Below, in pieces: positions 1 through 8,582 of a stretch of DNA of 18,120 nucleotides. Position numbers and translations under genes: made by a program. The first letter of the stretch is position 1; the number at the start of each line of letters is the position of its first letter. Location of the stretch: assembly GCA_034696485.1 (NCBI GenBank), contig JAQIWT010000558.1, forward strand, positions 1 to 18,120, written 5' to 3'. A model generated the notes under the pieces. It worked only from the letters and a program-made list of their open reading frames with translations. It ran no database searches and was not told where the DNA came from. The DNA comes from Isohypsibius dastychi. Taxonomy: Eukaryota; Tardigrada; Eutardigrada; Parachela; Isohypsibiidae.

Positions 1-119
1 GGGCCGGTATTTCTCAACAAATATAAACAACAAATAAATTACTCGTCATCCTCGCTTTCGTCCGAATTGGAATCATACCGGTCGTTCTGCGTTTCGCCTT
101 CCGGTTGCCCGATATCTTC
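1..119 (+). repeat. Left terminal inverted repeat
   Basis: This stretch is the reverse complement of 18002-18120 with a single difference at base 78 (C here; the mirror base 18043 is A). Identity stops abruptly at base 120. The outer 40 bases are GGGCCGGTAT followed by an A-rich stretch of short AACAAATA-like units. The inner 80 bases are coding-like on the minus strand and end in a stop codon at 39-41. The one mismatch changes CGA to CGG, both arginine in that frame. Confidence 0.97.
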
Positions 120-182
120 CAACAAATCACGCCTCCTCGACAAAATCAGAACTTGTGCGTTGGCTTCCATTTTTCTGACCAT
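39..182 (-). CDS. Short acidic-tail ORF ending in the left TIR
   Basis: A 47-codon minus-strand frame starts at ATG 182 (a second ATG is at 170) and stops at 39-41. Its first 21 residues are basic and hydrophobic (VLILSRRRDL). The last 26 residues lie in the TIR and are identical to the C-terminus of the 777 aa protein at the other end. The frame stays open for 14 more codons upstream, to a TAG at 225-227, so this could be the last exon of a gene whose earlier exons I could not find. I see no convincing splice acceptor or promoter. It could be a relic created when a TIR was copied with coding sequence, or a real exon that adds the same acidic tail to another protein. Confidence 0.35.
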   Translation of the reverse strand: MVRKMEANAQVLILSRRRDLLEDIGQPEGETQNDRYDSNSDESEDDE

Positions 183-586
183 TTTGTAGTGAGTTGAGGT
201 CAAAGTAAATTCCAAGGCTTCATACTATTTACCGGATGCAGATCGCGTTTACTAAGAAAATCGGTACAACGGTTTATGCCTGCTGTGTTGTGCATCTTAA
301 GTTTGAATTTACATCAATCATTTCCGGCGCGCCAACATCCATTTCAGTTTTTATCAATTTGATCAATGGCAGCTCACATAACAAAAACGTGAGCGATTAA
401 GATCGACGCATTGATAAGAAAGAGCAAACAAAGCGCAAGCAAATAAAGCGATAAAATTCCATGGGCAGAAAGCAATTTAAACAAGCAAAATTCAAAATAC
501 TGATACGTTCAAGTAGAAAAGAATGAAAGATCAAAAAATGACTTTGGCAAATCAGGTAAAAGCCGTCCTGCATATCGCTTCCGGTA
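183..586. other. Left subterminal region, no gene recognised
   Basis: These 404 bases lie between the short TIR ORF and the end of the ELAV-like gene. They probably hold the 3' untranslated region of that gene. The minus strand shows no canonical AATAAA. The plus strand around 411-455 is A-rich, with AAAGCG repeated in a purine-rich context. I see no clear array of the subterminal transposase-binding repeats typical of CACTA elements. Confidence 0.5.
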
Positions 587-1999
587 TCACTGCTGGGATT
601 TCAGCTCCATAAACAGCTGCTGAGATGATTCTCCCGTGCTGAATCCATGGAAATTATCGATAGCCTCCAATGCCTGCGAAATGACAAAAGTTGAGACCAA
701 TACCGATATATGTTAACGGAAGTCGGTATACATCAGCAAGCCTGAAGAAATTTATGAACCCCCATCCGCTATAGCTAGATGTTCCACTGCGGACAACCTA
801 GAACAAAAACACATTGATAATCGTGATCGCAAATATATCAGCATATCCATACCTTGACACTATGAAGGCTCCAGTGCTGCGAGAACAACGTGCGCAAAAC
901 GGCTTCCGACTGACCAGGATGAAGATTTCCAACAAACACGGCGACCCGAGGAGCACGGCGAGATGCAGCATTGCAGGCAATCTGCACGGACAAAGCGGTC
1001 GCAGATCCAAGAGGCTTGAAGATCCCGTTGGTCTGGTTCAAGGCGGAAGTGGCTTTTTCCTTCACCAGATACTGGACGAATCCGTATCCTCGCGAGACTC
1101 CTTTCACGCCATCCCATATGATTCTGCACGACTTCACAACACCAAACGTACGGAAATGATTCAGCATGGAAAAGCAGTCCCAGTGAAGTGGCAATCTGCA
1201 AAATTCACACATTTTAATTTCTGAAACAGCCCGGAAAAGAAAAAGATATGCAAATTAGAAAGATTCAAAAAATGAAACAATACCTGGATATGATGACCTT
1301 TGCCTTTTGTAGTTCTGCCATGCGAGGAAGGGCATAAGATACCTGAAAAATCATATCTGATTTCAAAAAAACCTCAGCAACCGAAACATCTACCGACCTT
1401 CAAAATCTTGTTTTCCATTTCCAATCCATTCAGCTCCGTAACTGCGCGAGAAGCTGATGACCCATCCACATACTGAACAAATGCGTAGCCGTGGCTGACT
1501 CCAGTGATTCGGTCAATGACCACTTCCGCTTTAACAATGTCACCTTTTGCACCAAATATTTCCGTGACCTGGCTCGTGGTGACCTAAAAACAGAAAACAA
1601 TATATGACAGCAAAAACATCATCGATTTTCGACAACCAGAGAAATCCAAAATCCAGCATTTCAAAAACTGCAAGTGATCAAAAAATATTTGGCGTAAACA
1701 AATCTCACCTGAGCTGGGAGATAGTTGACTATAACTTTGTCCCAAGCCCATAACGGAGAATTGGTGGCTGCCAGGACTTCCTTTTCCACGGTTTCCTTGT
1801 CTTGCTGAGTCTGCAGCAGAATATCCAACGAAGTACAGAAGTTACCTCCATCAGACGCCTGGGTGAAGTTCGCGATGTACCGACCACTTTGCGGAGCCAA
1901 ATTGGTGATGGGAAAGGCGGAAGTTGATGGAGCTTCCAGGAAGGCGTTCTGACTGGGAGACGACGCTGTCGACAGGAGCTGATGAGAAGCTTGCTCCAT
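587..1999 (-). CDS. ELAV/Hu-like RNA-binding protein with three RRMs
   Basis: Six exons (1999-1709, 1583-1398, 1342-1284, 1195-853, 797-732, 673-587) splice in frame to 343 residues. After an 86-residue Ser/Thr/Gln-rich N-terminus, RRM1 has RNP2 VIVNYL (89-94) and RNP1 HGYAFVQY (128-135). The short linker VSYALPR (160-166) matches the VSYARP linker of ELAV and Sex-lethal proteins. RRM2 starts near 174 and has RNP1 RGYGFVQY (214-221). RRM3 starts with VAVFVGNL (263-270) and runs to the C-terminus. ELAV proteins bind AU/U-rich RNA and control splicing, stability and polyadenylation. Here RRM2 and RRM3 are nearly contiguous, whereas ELAV usually has a long hinge, and RRM3 is divergent. No stop or frameshift is seen. 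ATG 1999 is supported by a TATA box about 150 bp upstream. Family is confident; orthology is not. Confidence 0.85.
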
Positions 2000-2118
2000 G
2001 ATCGGATTTGAAATAAAATTGATCGAAAAAAGTGACCTTTCCGGGTAAAATCAGCACGAAGTTTACAAAAATACAGAAGGCACTTAAATTCACAACAAAA
2101 TCCGTGCAAAGCCTGTCG

Positions 2119-2182
2119 AGTGAATCGAAATGCAGCATCGACAGCTTTTTATACCCCCGAACCTGGTTTTGGTGTGACGTCA
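2119..2182 (-). promoter_or_regulatory. Core promoter and CRE of the ELAV-like gene
   Basis: On the minus strand a canonical TATAAAA lies at 2153-2147. An initiator-like TCACTC has its A at 2121, 32 bp downstream. A perfect CRE palindrome TGACGTCA lies just upstream at 2175-2182. Spacing is as expected for a focused RNA polymerase II promoter, placing the start site near 2121 and giving an unspliced leader of about 120 bases before ATG 1999. Confidence 0.75.
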
Positions 2183-2568
2183 CCGCAGACGAACGATAAC
2201 AAACTTAAAAGCCTACGCCTACACCTACCCGCTGATTTGGGGAATACCTGAATACTATTCAAACTGACCAACGATAAAACCCGATGACCAATCATAACAA
2301 TGCCTAATAAATTTGTCAACATAATTCTTTAATTACACTGACGCAAAAACAGCCACCACAACAACTGTCTTTAAAAAACTGTTTCAAGTCTTCACATCTC
2401 TTACAATTTGACTTGTGGCTGGTAACAACAAAAAACAAAAACACTTTTTCTAAAATGAGGTTGTAAATTATGATCATTGAAAGTACTTTCATTCCCGTTT
2501 CAAAACTTGCTTCGCTCACCATGATTCCATCTCCCACCAAAGCTCCTGTGTTACACTCAGGGCACCAT
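2183..2568 (-). other. 3' untranslated region of the BTB gene and intergenic spacer
   Basis: These bases lie downstream of the BTB gene stop. On the minus strand a variant polyadenylation signal ATTAAA occurs at 2333-2328, about 240 bases after the stop, so most of the stretch is probably 3' UTR. The rest, next to the ELAV-like promoter, shows no gene. Confidence 0.45.
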
Positions 2569-4282
2569 TCAATAAAATCCAAGCAGGAATTCAAGCTGAC
2601 ATTGTGGATGATCTTGTTTGCGTTTGATAAGATCAAAGGCCTTCTGTAATCCGGTGCGAACGAAACCGAATGGAACTGCTTCGCGGCTGAAAGTAGACTT
2701 GTTATCTATCCCGACTTCCAAAGTGAAATGGATCGTCTTTTTTCCATTCAATCCTTCACGTTCAACAACGGCCATTGCAACAACCCCTTTCCCTGGCACA
2801 ATCTTGGACTTCTCTCGAGTGAGTCTGGGATCATCCAAGTTGGCGTGCAACTCCTCTTCCACATCCAGTTTATCACCATGATATACTTCGGCGAAGCAAA
2901 AATTCCGAAGGACGTTCAACTCAGCTTGGAACTCGTGGCCTTTTGCAGCTTTTCTCCAAGCCAATTGGAAGCATCCTGCAGCGATTGGAGCAAGGTCGCC
3001 ACGAATTTCGACGCTGAGGTACTCGGTCAAGATCTTCTTCTTGGTTCTTCGATTACGGATTTGCAGAGTCAGAAGACGATCACTGATGTCCATGCTGGTC
3101 CTTTTGGCCTTCTCGAATGGCAAGTTGTATGGAGTGTACAGTCCACAAACATACATAAGCGCAGCGTATCCCTCTTCCATAGTTAGCAGAGTCTGTAAAG
3201 GCGAAAAATCGCTTTAGAATGAGTTCGCATCGCAATATAACCAATAATTCGAAAGAAGTTTCAAAGAACACCACTATACATACTTGTGCTGGTCCATCAG
3301 CTATTTCCTGGCCTCTCATTAAGCGGATCCGCAGCTTATACAAGCTTTGACCCAGAACTCGCCGCAAATCATCCAACGACGGTTTGAAAATTCCACTTTC
3401 AAATGATGCCCATCTGAAAAGTCAATTGACCTAACATTTCTTAGGAAATCAGGGACGGAACATTACTCACGTTAACATAAACTCGTACACATCGATTTCT
3501 TCGCAATCCAGTCCATCGAAATCAAGAATGGCGTCAAACGTTTCTTTCGAGATACCTTTGCACCCTCCAACTTCCACTATTTCAGTAAATTTGTGGGCAA
3601 TATATCCCAGCGTGAAGTTCACCAAATAAGGCTTATCCAAAGTTACAGCCTGTAATAGCGCATGTAATGACAGGTTGCATGAGTGATGCTAGCTGTACAA
3701 ACCTCTTCATATATGTCGCATGCGTTGATCGGCTTGATATCTGTCTGGATGAGCTGGATGCACTTGGTTTCCAGTTTTCCGGCTTGATAAAAATCAGCAC
3801 AACGCAGAACATCCATCACGTTCTCCATTTTGATGTCCAGGGTTCGCTCGTCGTAGAACGATCTGAAAAGCCGTATTCAACTTCCGACCACATGCAACGC
3901 TGCCGTGATTTTTTACTCACTTAACCATGATAAGGAAGGACTCCGGACTGACTGTTGGAGCTTCCAACTCCTCATCAGGCTTTTTGGGGCTTTCGAAGAA
4001 TGTCTTGTACAAAACCGTGCTTCCCAGCCCCAGAACCAACCTGAAGACAGCAGAAAACACATACGATTATTTTTCAGAAATTTAGATCAAAGAGAACTGA
4101 TACAAAGTAAAACGGAAGTCCAAAGAAATAACCAACCTGTGCGCGGCGATCCGCTTCTTCTCAGGCCCCACGAGAAAAGTGATATCATAGGGAGGACTCC
4201 CATTCTCCAACGAAAACATCGTACGCTCCCGAAGATCTTCATGTTGTGACTGCCAGTCTGCAGAGCTGGAAGGAACTGCCAT
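2569..4282 (-). CDS. BTB-BACK domain protein (BTBD2/3/6-like)
   Basis: Six exons (4282-4137, 4040-3921, 3862-3703, 3649-3471, 3413-3284, 3192-2569) splice in frame to 452 residues. The BTB/POZ domain spans about 20-125, with YDITFLVG (32-39), the AAHR turn (46-49), a PESFLIMVKSFY segment and an ADFYQAGKLE helix. A BACK-like region follows (about 135-235), with LDCEEIDVYEFMLTWASFE resembling the LNTKE-VFEAVLNWA signature of BTBD2/3/6 proteins. The last about 205 residues occupy the position where BTBD proteins carry a PHR domain, but I cannot recognise PHR motifs. BTB-BACK proteins commonly dimerise and recruit Cullin-3 to choose ubiquitylation substrates; that role here is inference. A splice acceptor five bases upstream of the ATG indicates a 5' UTR intron. 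No disruption is seen. Confidence 0.8.
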
Positions 4283-4286
4283 TCTT

Positions 4287-4555
4287 CTGAAACAATCAAA
4301 CTTGACGAACCAGCCTTAAAACTGTCATCAACCAAGATCTTTCATTCCAGAACCAAAACACGAACCATATTCGAAAAGAGAACTGCTTGAAAAATAAACA
4401 ACGGTCGGAACCTCGAGTGTTTCTTACCTGGAAATGAGCTGAGAAATGTGAAATAATCAACAACGGTCGAAGTTCTCTTGATCGCGAGCCTACAACAACA
4501 AGAAGACCGTCGCTAGGACGACTGAGTTATTCAAAATGAGTGTGATTATTTACCT
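4287..4555 (-). promoter_or_regulatory. Promoter, leader exon and 5' UTR intron of the BTB gene
   Basis: On the minus strand a TATA-like TAAATAAT starts at 4552 and an initiator TCAGTC has its A at 4523, 29 bp downstream. A leader exon would run from about 4523 to 4428 and end at the donor GTAAGA. The intron 4427-4287 ends in TTGTTTCAG, five bases before the BTB start codon. Two imperfect copies of CAACGGTCG(G)AA, about 60 bp apart (near 4399 and 4460), fall one in the intron and one in the leader exon. Confidence 0.55.
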
Positions 4556-4921
4556 TTTGACGGAAGAAGTACTTCGCGGTCGATGACAACAGAAGATATC
4601 CAAAAGAACTTCAAAAAAAGAGATCCAGATTTACGATGGAGAAAGGAAGTTCGACTGAATGGAGCGGCCAATGTAATAATCCACCCCCCCCCCTTGCCAC
4701 CTCCCCTCCCCCCTTTTAGGACCAATCAGCGAACGAAAAGATCGATAGGCGAATCTGATTCGCTGCTGAAAATCCGCACCATTCAAAATGTGAAAACCCT
4801 TGCCACCCCCCCCCCCGCGCCAATTTCAATGAGGAAGAAAATGTCGAACAATCGATTATGTTTTTACGTCATGTGCGCTGCTGAAGCTGGTGTCACGAGA
4901 GTACGTATCGTTTGGGCCACA
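4556..4921. other. Low-complexity spacer with C-tracts and CCAAT motifs
   Basis: No gene is recognised in these 366 bases. They hold two pure C runs (4684-4693, ten bases; 4806-4816, eleven bases), each next to the sequence TTGCCACC. A further C/T-rich stretch reaches 4717. Plus-strand CCAAT motifs occur near 4722 and 4818. TTACGTCA at 4864-4871 differs by one base from the CRE palindrome found in the other promoters. The region probably serves as distal promoter for the BTB gene. Confidence 0.5.
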
Positions 4922-4927
4922 TTTATT
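4922..4927 (-). terminator. Polyadenylation signal of the receptor kinase gene
   Basis: AATAAA on the minus strand, about 35 bases after the kinase stop codon at 4961-4963. This is a compact but normal distance for an animal gene with a short 3' UTR. Confidence 0.6.
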
Positions 4928-4960
4928 CAGTGATCGAAAAAATCTTTCACAACATTGGCT

Positions 4961-6678
4961 TCAGGACTCATCAAGAACAAACGTATATCCTGAAATAGAC
5001 ATCAGCGGGCTGTTAATTGCTTCAGCGATCGCGGTGAACGTTGGCCTGTCTTTTGGTTCTTCTAAGCAGCACGATCTGATCAATTCCTGACTATAAGAAA
5101 ATATTTATAATGATAATGTAGAAAGCAATACATAACTTCCAAACGTACATTACTAGCGGCCAGGTGGCGCCAGGGTCGAGCCGAGAACCATCGCACAAAT
5201 GGACAATCAACGCAGTATAGTCTCCAATATTTTGGAAAGGTCGCTCCCCCATTGTCCAAATTTCCCACAGAACAATACCGAACATCCAGACGTCCGATTT
5301 CGTTGAAAACGCATGTTCCATCAGCGACTCCAGAGAACTTCGTCGCCAAGGGATCTTGAAGCCGATATGAAGACGATAAGGTTTGCACTTCTGCAGAGAA
5401 ATTCCGAAATCACATATCTTGACGCACCGGCCGACCACCAAAATATTCCGAGGTGCGAGGTCACGATGAATGATTTCGTTGCTTTCCAAAAACTCCATTC
5501 CGCTTGCTATCTGATATGCAAAAGAAAGAAAAATTTCATCGAAACTAATGTCCGGTGTCGCAGCAGCTATCAATTCTCTTTTTCGATCAGCCAAGAACTT
5601 TTCCAAACTAAGTTCACAAAGTTCCGTTATTATCATAGGGCGACTGGACAAGTCCGAAAATCCAATGAGTGAGAGCACGTTACGGTGATCTTCCAGACCA
5701 ATCAGCACACTTATCTCATTCCTCATGGTCAAAAACGTTGAATCGTCGGTTCCTGTAAAATGTACAAGAAGGTTAATTCGCCATCGGTTTGCTCGAGTAT
5801 GTGCCCACCTTTCATTTTTTTTATTGCGACATCCAACCCAGGTATTCGATCAGGTAACGTGAGGATACCTTTCTGAACGACACCGAATTCACCTTCACCA
5901 ATGACGGAGTCGAGACGGAGGCATTTATCAGTTACAACACCTCTTTTTGGCCTGATGAGGAAGATATCCACCTCACTCTGCAACAATAATTTTAAAAATA
6001 TAAAAAACACAGCCAAGAATTTTAGCTACAAATTCAAACGATATAGCTTGCAAGAAGGTCACCTGAACTGGGATGGGAGGACCAAATTCAACGCGCACGC
6101 TTTCTGCATTCCGGCCGATTTGATTGAGGATGTACCGGACAAGCAGACAGGCACTCACGGCAGTGAGGATGGTCGTAATGGCGATGACCATAATATTCTT
6201 TCCAGTCAGCTTGCAGCTTTCCTCTGGTTCGGGTGGCACCGAGCAAACTCTCGGGTCATGAAAAGGGATGCAGGTATCTGAAAAATATAATTATTTCATT
6301 GCACGGAGTAGGTGAAATATCAAGGAAAATGAAAAAGCACGGCTCATTGCATTTATGAAAAGGAAACATTAAATATTTTTGGATTATGGCGGGGTTAGCT
6401 GAAAAAATCACCTGCAGGAGCTTCCGTGAATGAATCATTATATCCAGTTTGATCGGAAGTATACGTTTCGGGGCCATCGGCTTCTGTCACCGCAATGCTC
6501 TGTGGAGGTGTAGCGTCTGCAAAAAGAATCAAAAACAGCACATTTGTAGCCGCGAGAACGTATGTTTACGTTTTATTTCGATATGGTCATCAGGAGGAGA
6601 TGCAAAATTATCAGAAAGAGGGATCGTGAAGCTGCCTCCGCAGAGCAATATCAAGAAAAAGGTCACTGATTTACGCAT
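4961..6678 (-). CDS. Receptor tyrosine kinase with minimal ectodomain
   Basis: Six exons (6678-6570, 6516-6412, 6277-6063, 5977-5809, 5752-5149, 5090-4961) splice in frame to 443 residues. A signal peptide is visible at 1-18 (MRKSVTFFLILLCGG...). About 80 extracellular residues follow with only three cysteines and no recognisable domain. A transmembrane helix spans about 100-122. The kinase domain has the glycine loop GEGEFGVV (170-177), VAIK Lys196, a candidate alphaC Glu212, HRDLAPRN (295-302), DFG (314-316), SDVWMFGIVLWEIWTMGERP, and a C-lobe CCLEEPKDRPTF. HRDLAPRN and the SDVW-to-W-T-G-E block fit tyrosine kinases. Catalytic residues are present, so activity is likely. The APE motif reads SLE in RRSSLESL, which is unusual. 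Ectodomain size is far below that of normal receptors. ATG 6678 is chosen because it starts the signal peptide. Confidence 0.85.
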
Positions 6679-7120
6679 TGTGGAACCTGATAAAAACGAA
6701 GAACCTGAATGTGAAGAACCGAAAGTTTTCGGTGCAGACGAGCTAATCACTCAGCGTGGTGAAGGGCATCGACTCAGCTATTCGCTCTCTTGCCCCTCAT
6801 GTTTCGATGATTTCATCCAGTATTTCCCCTGCATTCTGTTTCAAAAACAGTGGGCTTCCACCCGGTAGTAAAGTACGTCCGCTAGAACAAATTCTCTTCG
6901 AAGTCGAATTACTATTTTCTTATCATGCGGCATCAGAAAACTTCTCAGTTTAATCGGTATCGATAATTCACCGTAGTTGACGTCAGCTAGCTACCTTAAA
7001 AACCAAAGCTAAAAGATATCCATAAAACAGGTGGCAGCTAGTTCACATCACGCAACAGCAAAACAATCTCACTTCGCCGACAAAAATGTTAAAAGTTAAA
7101 ATTGTAATACGAAAACTTCC
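6679..7120 (-). promoter_or_regulatory. Upstream region of the receptor kinase gene with CRE palindrome
   Basis: These 442 bases separate the kinase start from the preceding minus-strand gene. A perfect TGACGTCA lies at 6978-6985, followed by GCTAGCTA. The minus strand has several short upstream ATG frames before 6678, so either the leader is spliced or the start site is close to 6678. I see no clear TATA box. The distal part (7000-7120) probably holds the 3' UTR of the preceding gene, but I see no AATAAA. Confidence 0.45.
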
Positions 7121-8247
7121 TTAAACGATGACCTGCATGGTTCCGTAGTGATCCGGAAAGTACCTTCGATACCTGATGGCAGGCGGAACCCGGTCTCCGT
7201 TCAGCATGCTGAGCACAGCATATTCAGTCCGCCCGGATCCATGTCGCAAATGGAAAACACAGTGTTGCGTAATAATTCGAATTTTAATTCTTGCCGATCG
7301 GACGACTTGAATACGCTGGATTCTTTGTCCATGATAGGTGCTCACTTGTCGAGGCTTGATGAGTTCCAACACTTCCCCGTAATGATGCTCAGATCTTACG
7401 ATGGAATTCTGAAAGCATATTGATCCAATTAAAACCTGGCGATCTCTGAAACATGGACCAACTTACAGTTCGTCGAAACCAAACGTTCGGTGCGACTAGT
7501 CCTCCAGCGAGAAAGGCGAATCTAGCAACCAGAGTCTCTTCTTGAAAAGGAACGAGGATGAAGCGACCAGGCGTTCGCGGTGCAAGCGCGCCAACGATCC
7601 AACATCCACGACGCGTCTCGAAACTCGCCACAAAATACGGATTATAGGCCAGTATAGAATTCCCCACCAGCGACAGACGAGCTCGAATAAGGTTGTCCTC
7701 GGCACTGATCAAATGCACAACTCTAGCCTATCGAGGAATATAATCAGATGGGGAAAAATCAAAAAGCAGAACGAAAGCAATCTACCTGATCGTAATCCTC
7801 TCCTCGACTCGCCAGCAGGTTCCTGATGACCTGAATCAACGTTTTTTCAGTTGAATCGACATTCATGTTAACAACCGTCAACAGAACTGGAGATCCCGAA
7901 ACAATTCGATGCGAGATTCCACCAACAATGGGCAGAGTATTCGGGTCCTCAAACAGAACTCGTTTCAGGCCCGGAAGGAATGGGTAGCTTTCAACCGCGG
8001 CTTCTGGAATCATTTCTCGATGTTTTCTGGTCAACAAAAAGTGACAGCAAGTCCGGAAACGCTCGCAAAAAAACAAAAATCGAAGCAAGAATTCAACGGT
8101 CGGGGACCTGCTTCGAAGCAAGAGCCTGTAAGAACTCTCAAAGCATGAACTGAATCGAACAGCCTACACACAGCAATGGCGCAGCCACAGGGAGGGGGCT
8201 GGCATTAACCAGATGAATCTAGCTTCCCTGGCTGAGTCAGGCCCCAT
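7121..8247 (-). CDS. Uncharacterised 308 aa protein, faintly MGAT4-like
   Basis: The model has four exons (8247-8210, 8125-7786, 7727-7467, 7408-7121) that splice in frame. The first is tentative because its donor GTTAAT is weak; without it no ATG precedes the long exon until the internal ATG near 8018. Residues about 10-45 are hydrophobic and basic and could form a type II membrane anchor. The text YPFLPGL and GSPVLLTVVN faintly recalls the N-terminal part of MGAT4 N-acetylglucosaminyltransferases. The segments WIVGALAPRTPGRFILVPF and ARIKIRIITQHCVFHLRH recall the order of their C-terminal lectin-like domain. The central catalytic region of about 200 residues would be absent. I offer this as a hypothesis only; the protein may be unrelated. 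The CRE and E-box cluster lies directly upstream of the proposed ATG. Confidence 0.5.
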
Positions 8248-8421
8248 TCACTTTGTGCAGTAGGTGGAAGCACGTGTTGCATCGGCACGTGCTGACGTCA
8301 CGGAAGTGACAACCATTTCAAACCATTTCAAACGAAACAAGGTTTCTGGAAAGACAATTCTTTTTGTGCATCTGTTTTTCTTTTCCTTACCAGCCTAATT
8401 TGAGATCCTACTCCTCAACGA
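8248..8421. promoter_or_regulatory. Divergent promoter with two E-boxes, CRE and leader exon
   Basis: This spacer separates a minus-strand gene (start 8247) from a plus-strand gene (start 8583). It contains CACGTG at 8271-8276 and 8286-8291, TGACGTCA at 8293-8300, and two tandem copies of ACCATTTCAA at about 8311-8331. The plus-strand leader exon ends at 8421, before donor GTGAGT. The 5' UTR intron 8422-8580 ends two bases upstream of the ATG at 8583. The compact motif cluster suggests shared control of both genes by bHLH-type and bZIP-type factors. Confidence 0.6.
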
Positions 8422-8582
8422 GTGAGTGAAATGCATATTTTTTGGGTGCTGATGTTGGCTGACCTTTCCAAAGAACATCTTGTCTTTTTTAAGGTTCTGG
8501 ATTTTCTCTGCATTCAAAACTTGCTCCTGAAAACATCAGCAGTTTGGCGACTTTGTCCACAACTCTCGCAAAAATTCCAGCA

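Noticed and set aside
814-1224. Plus-strand ORF of 136 codons
   Set aside because: It is antisense to the RRM2/RRM3 exon of the ELAV-like gene, whose motifs are clear on the minus strand.
2316-2636. Minus-strand ORF of 106 codons downstream of and overlapping the BTB gene end
   Set aside because: It overlaps the BTB C-terminus in another frame, has no supporting splice sites, and the stretch has a polyadenylation-like signal; it is better read as 3' UTR.
7121-7332. An intron starting at the GTGAGC at 7332 in the MGAT4-like gene
   Set aside because: Reading through stays open to a stop at 7121, and the read-through includes the segment that best resembles the presumed C-terminal domain. No good acceptor was seen.
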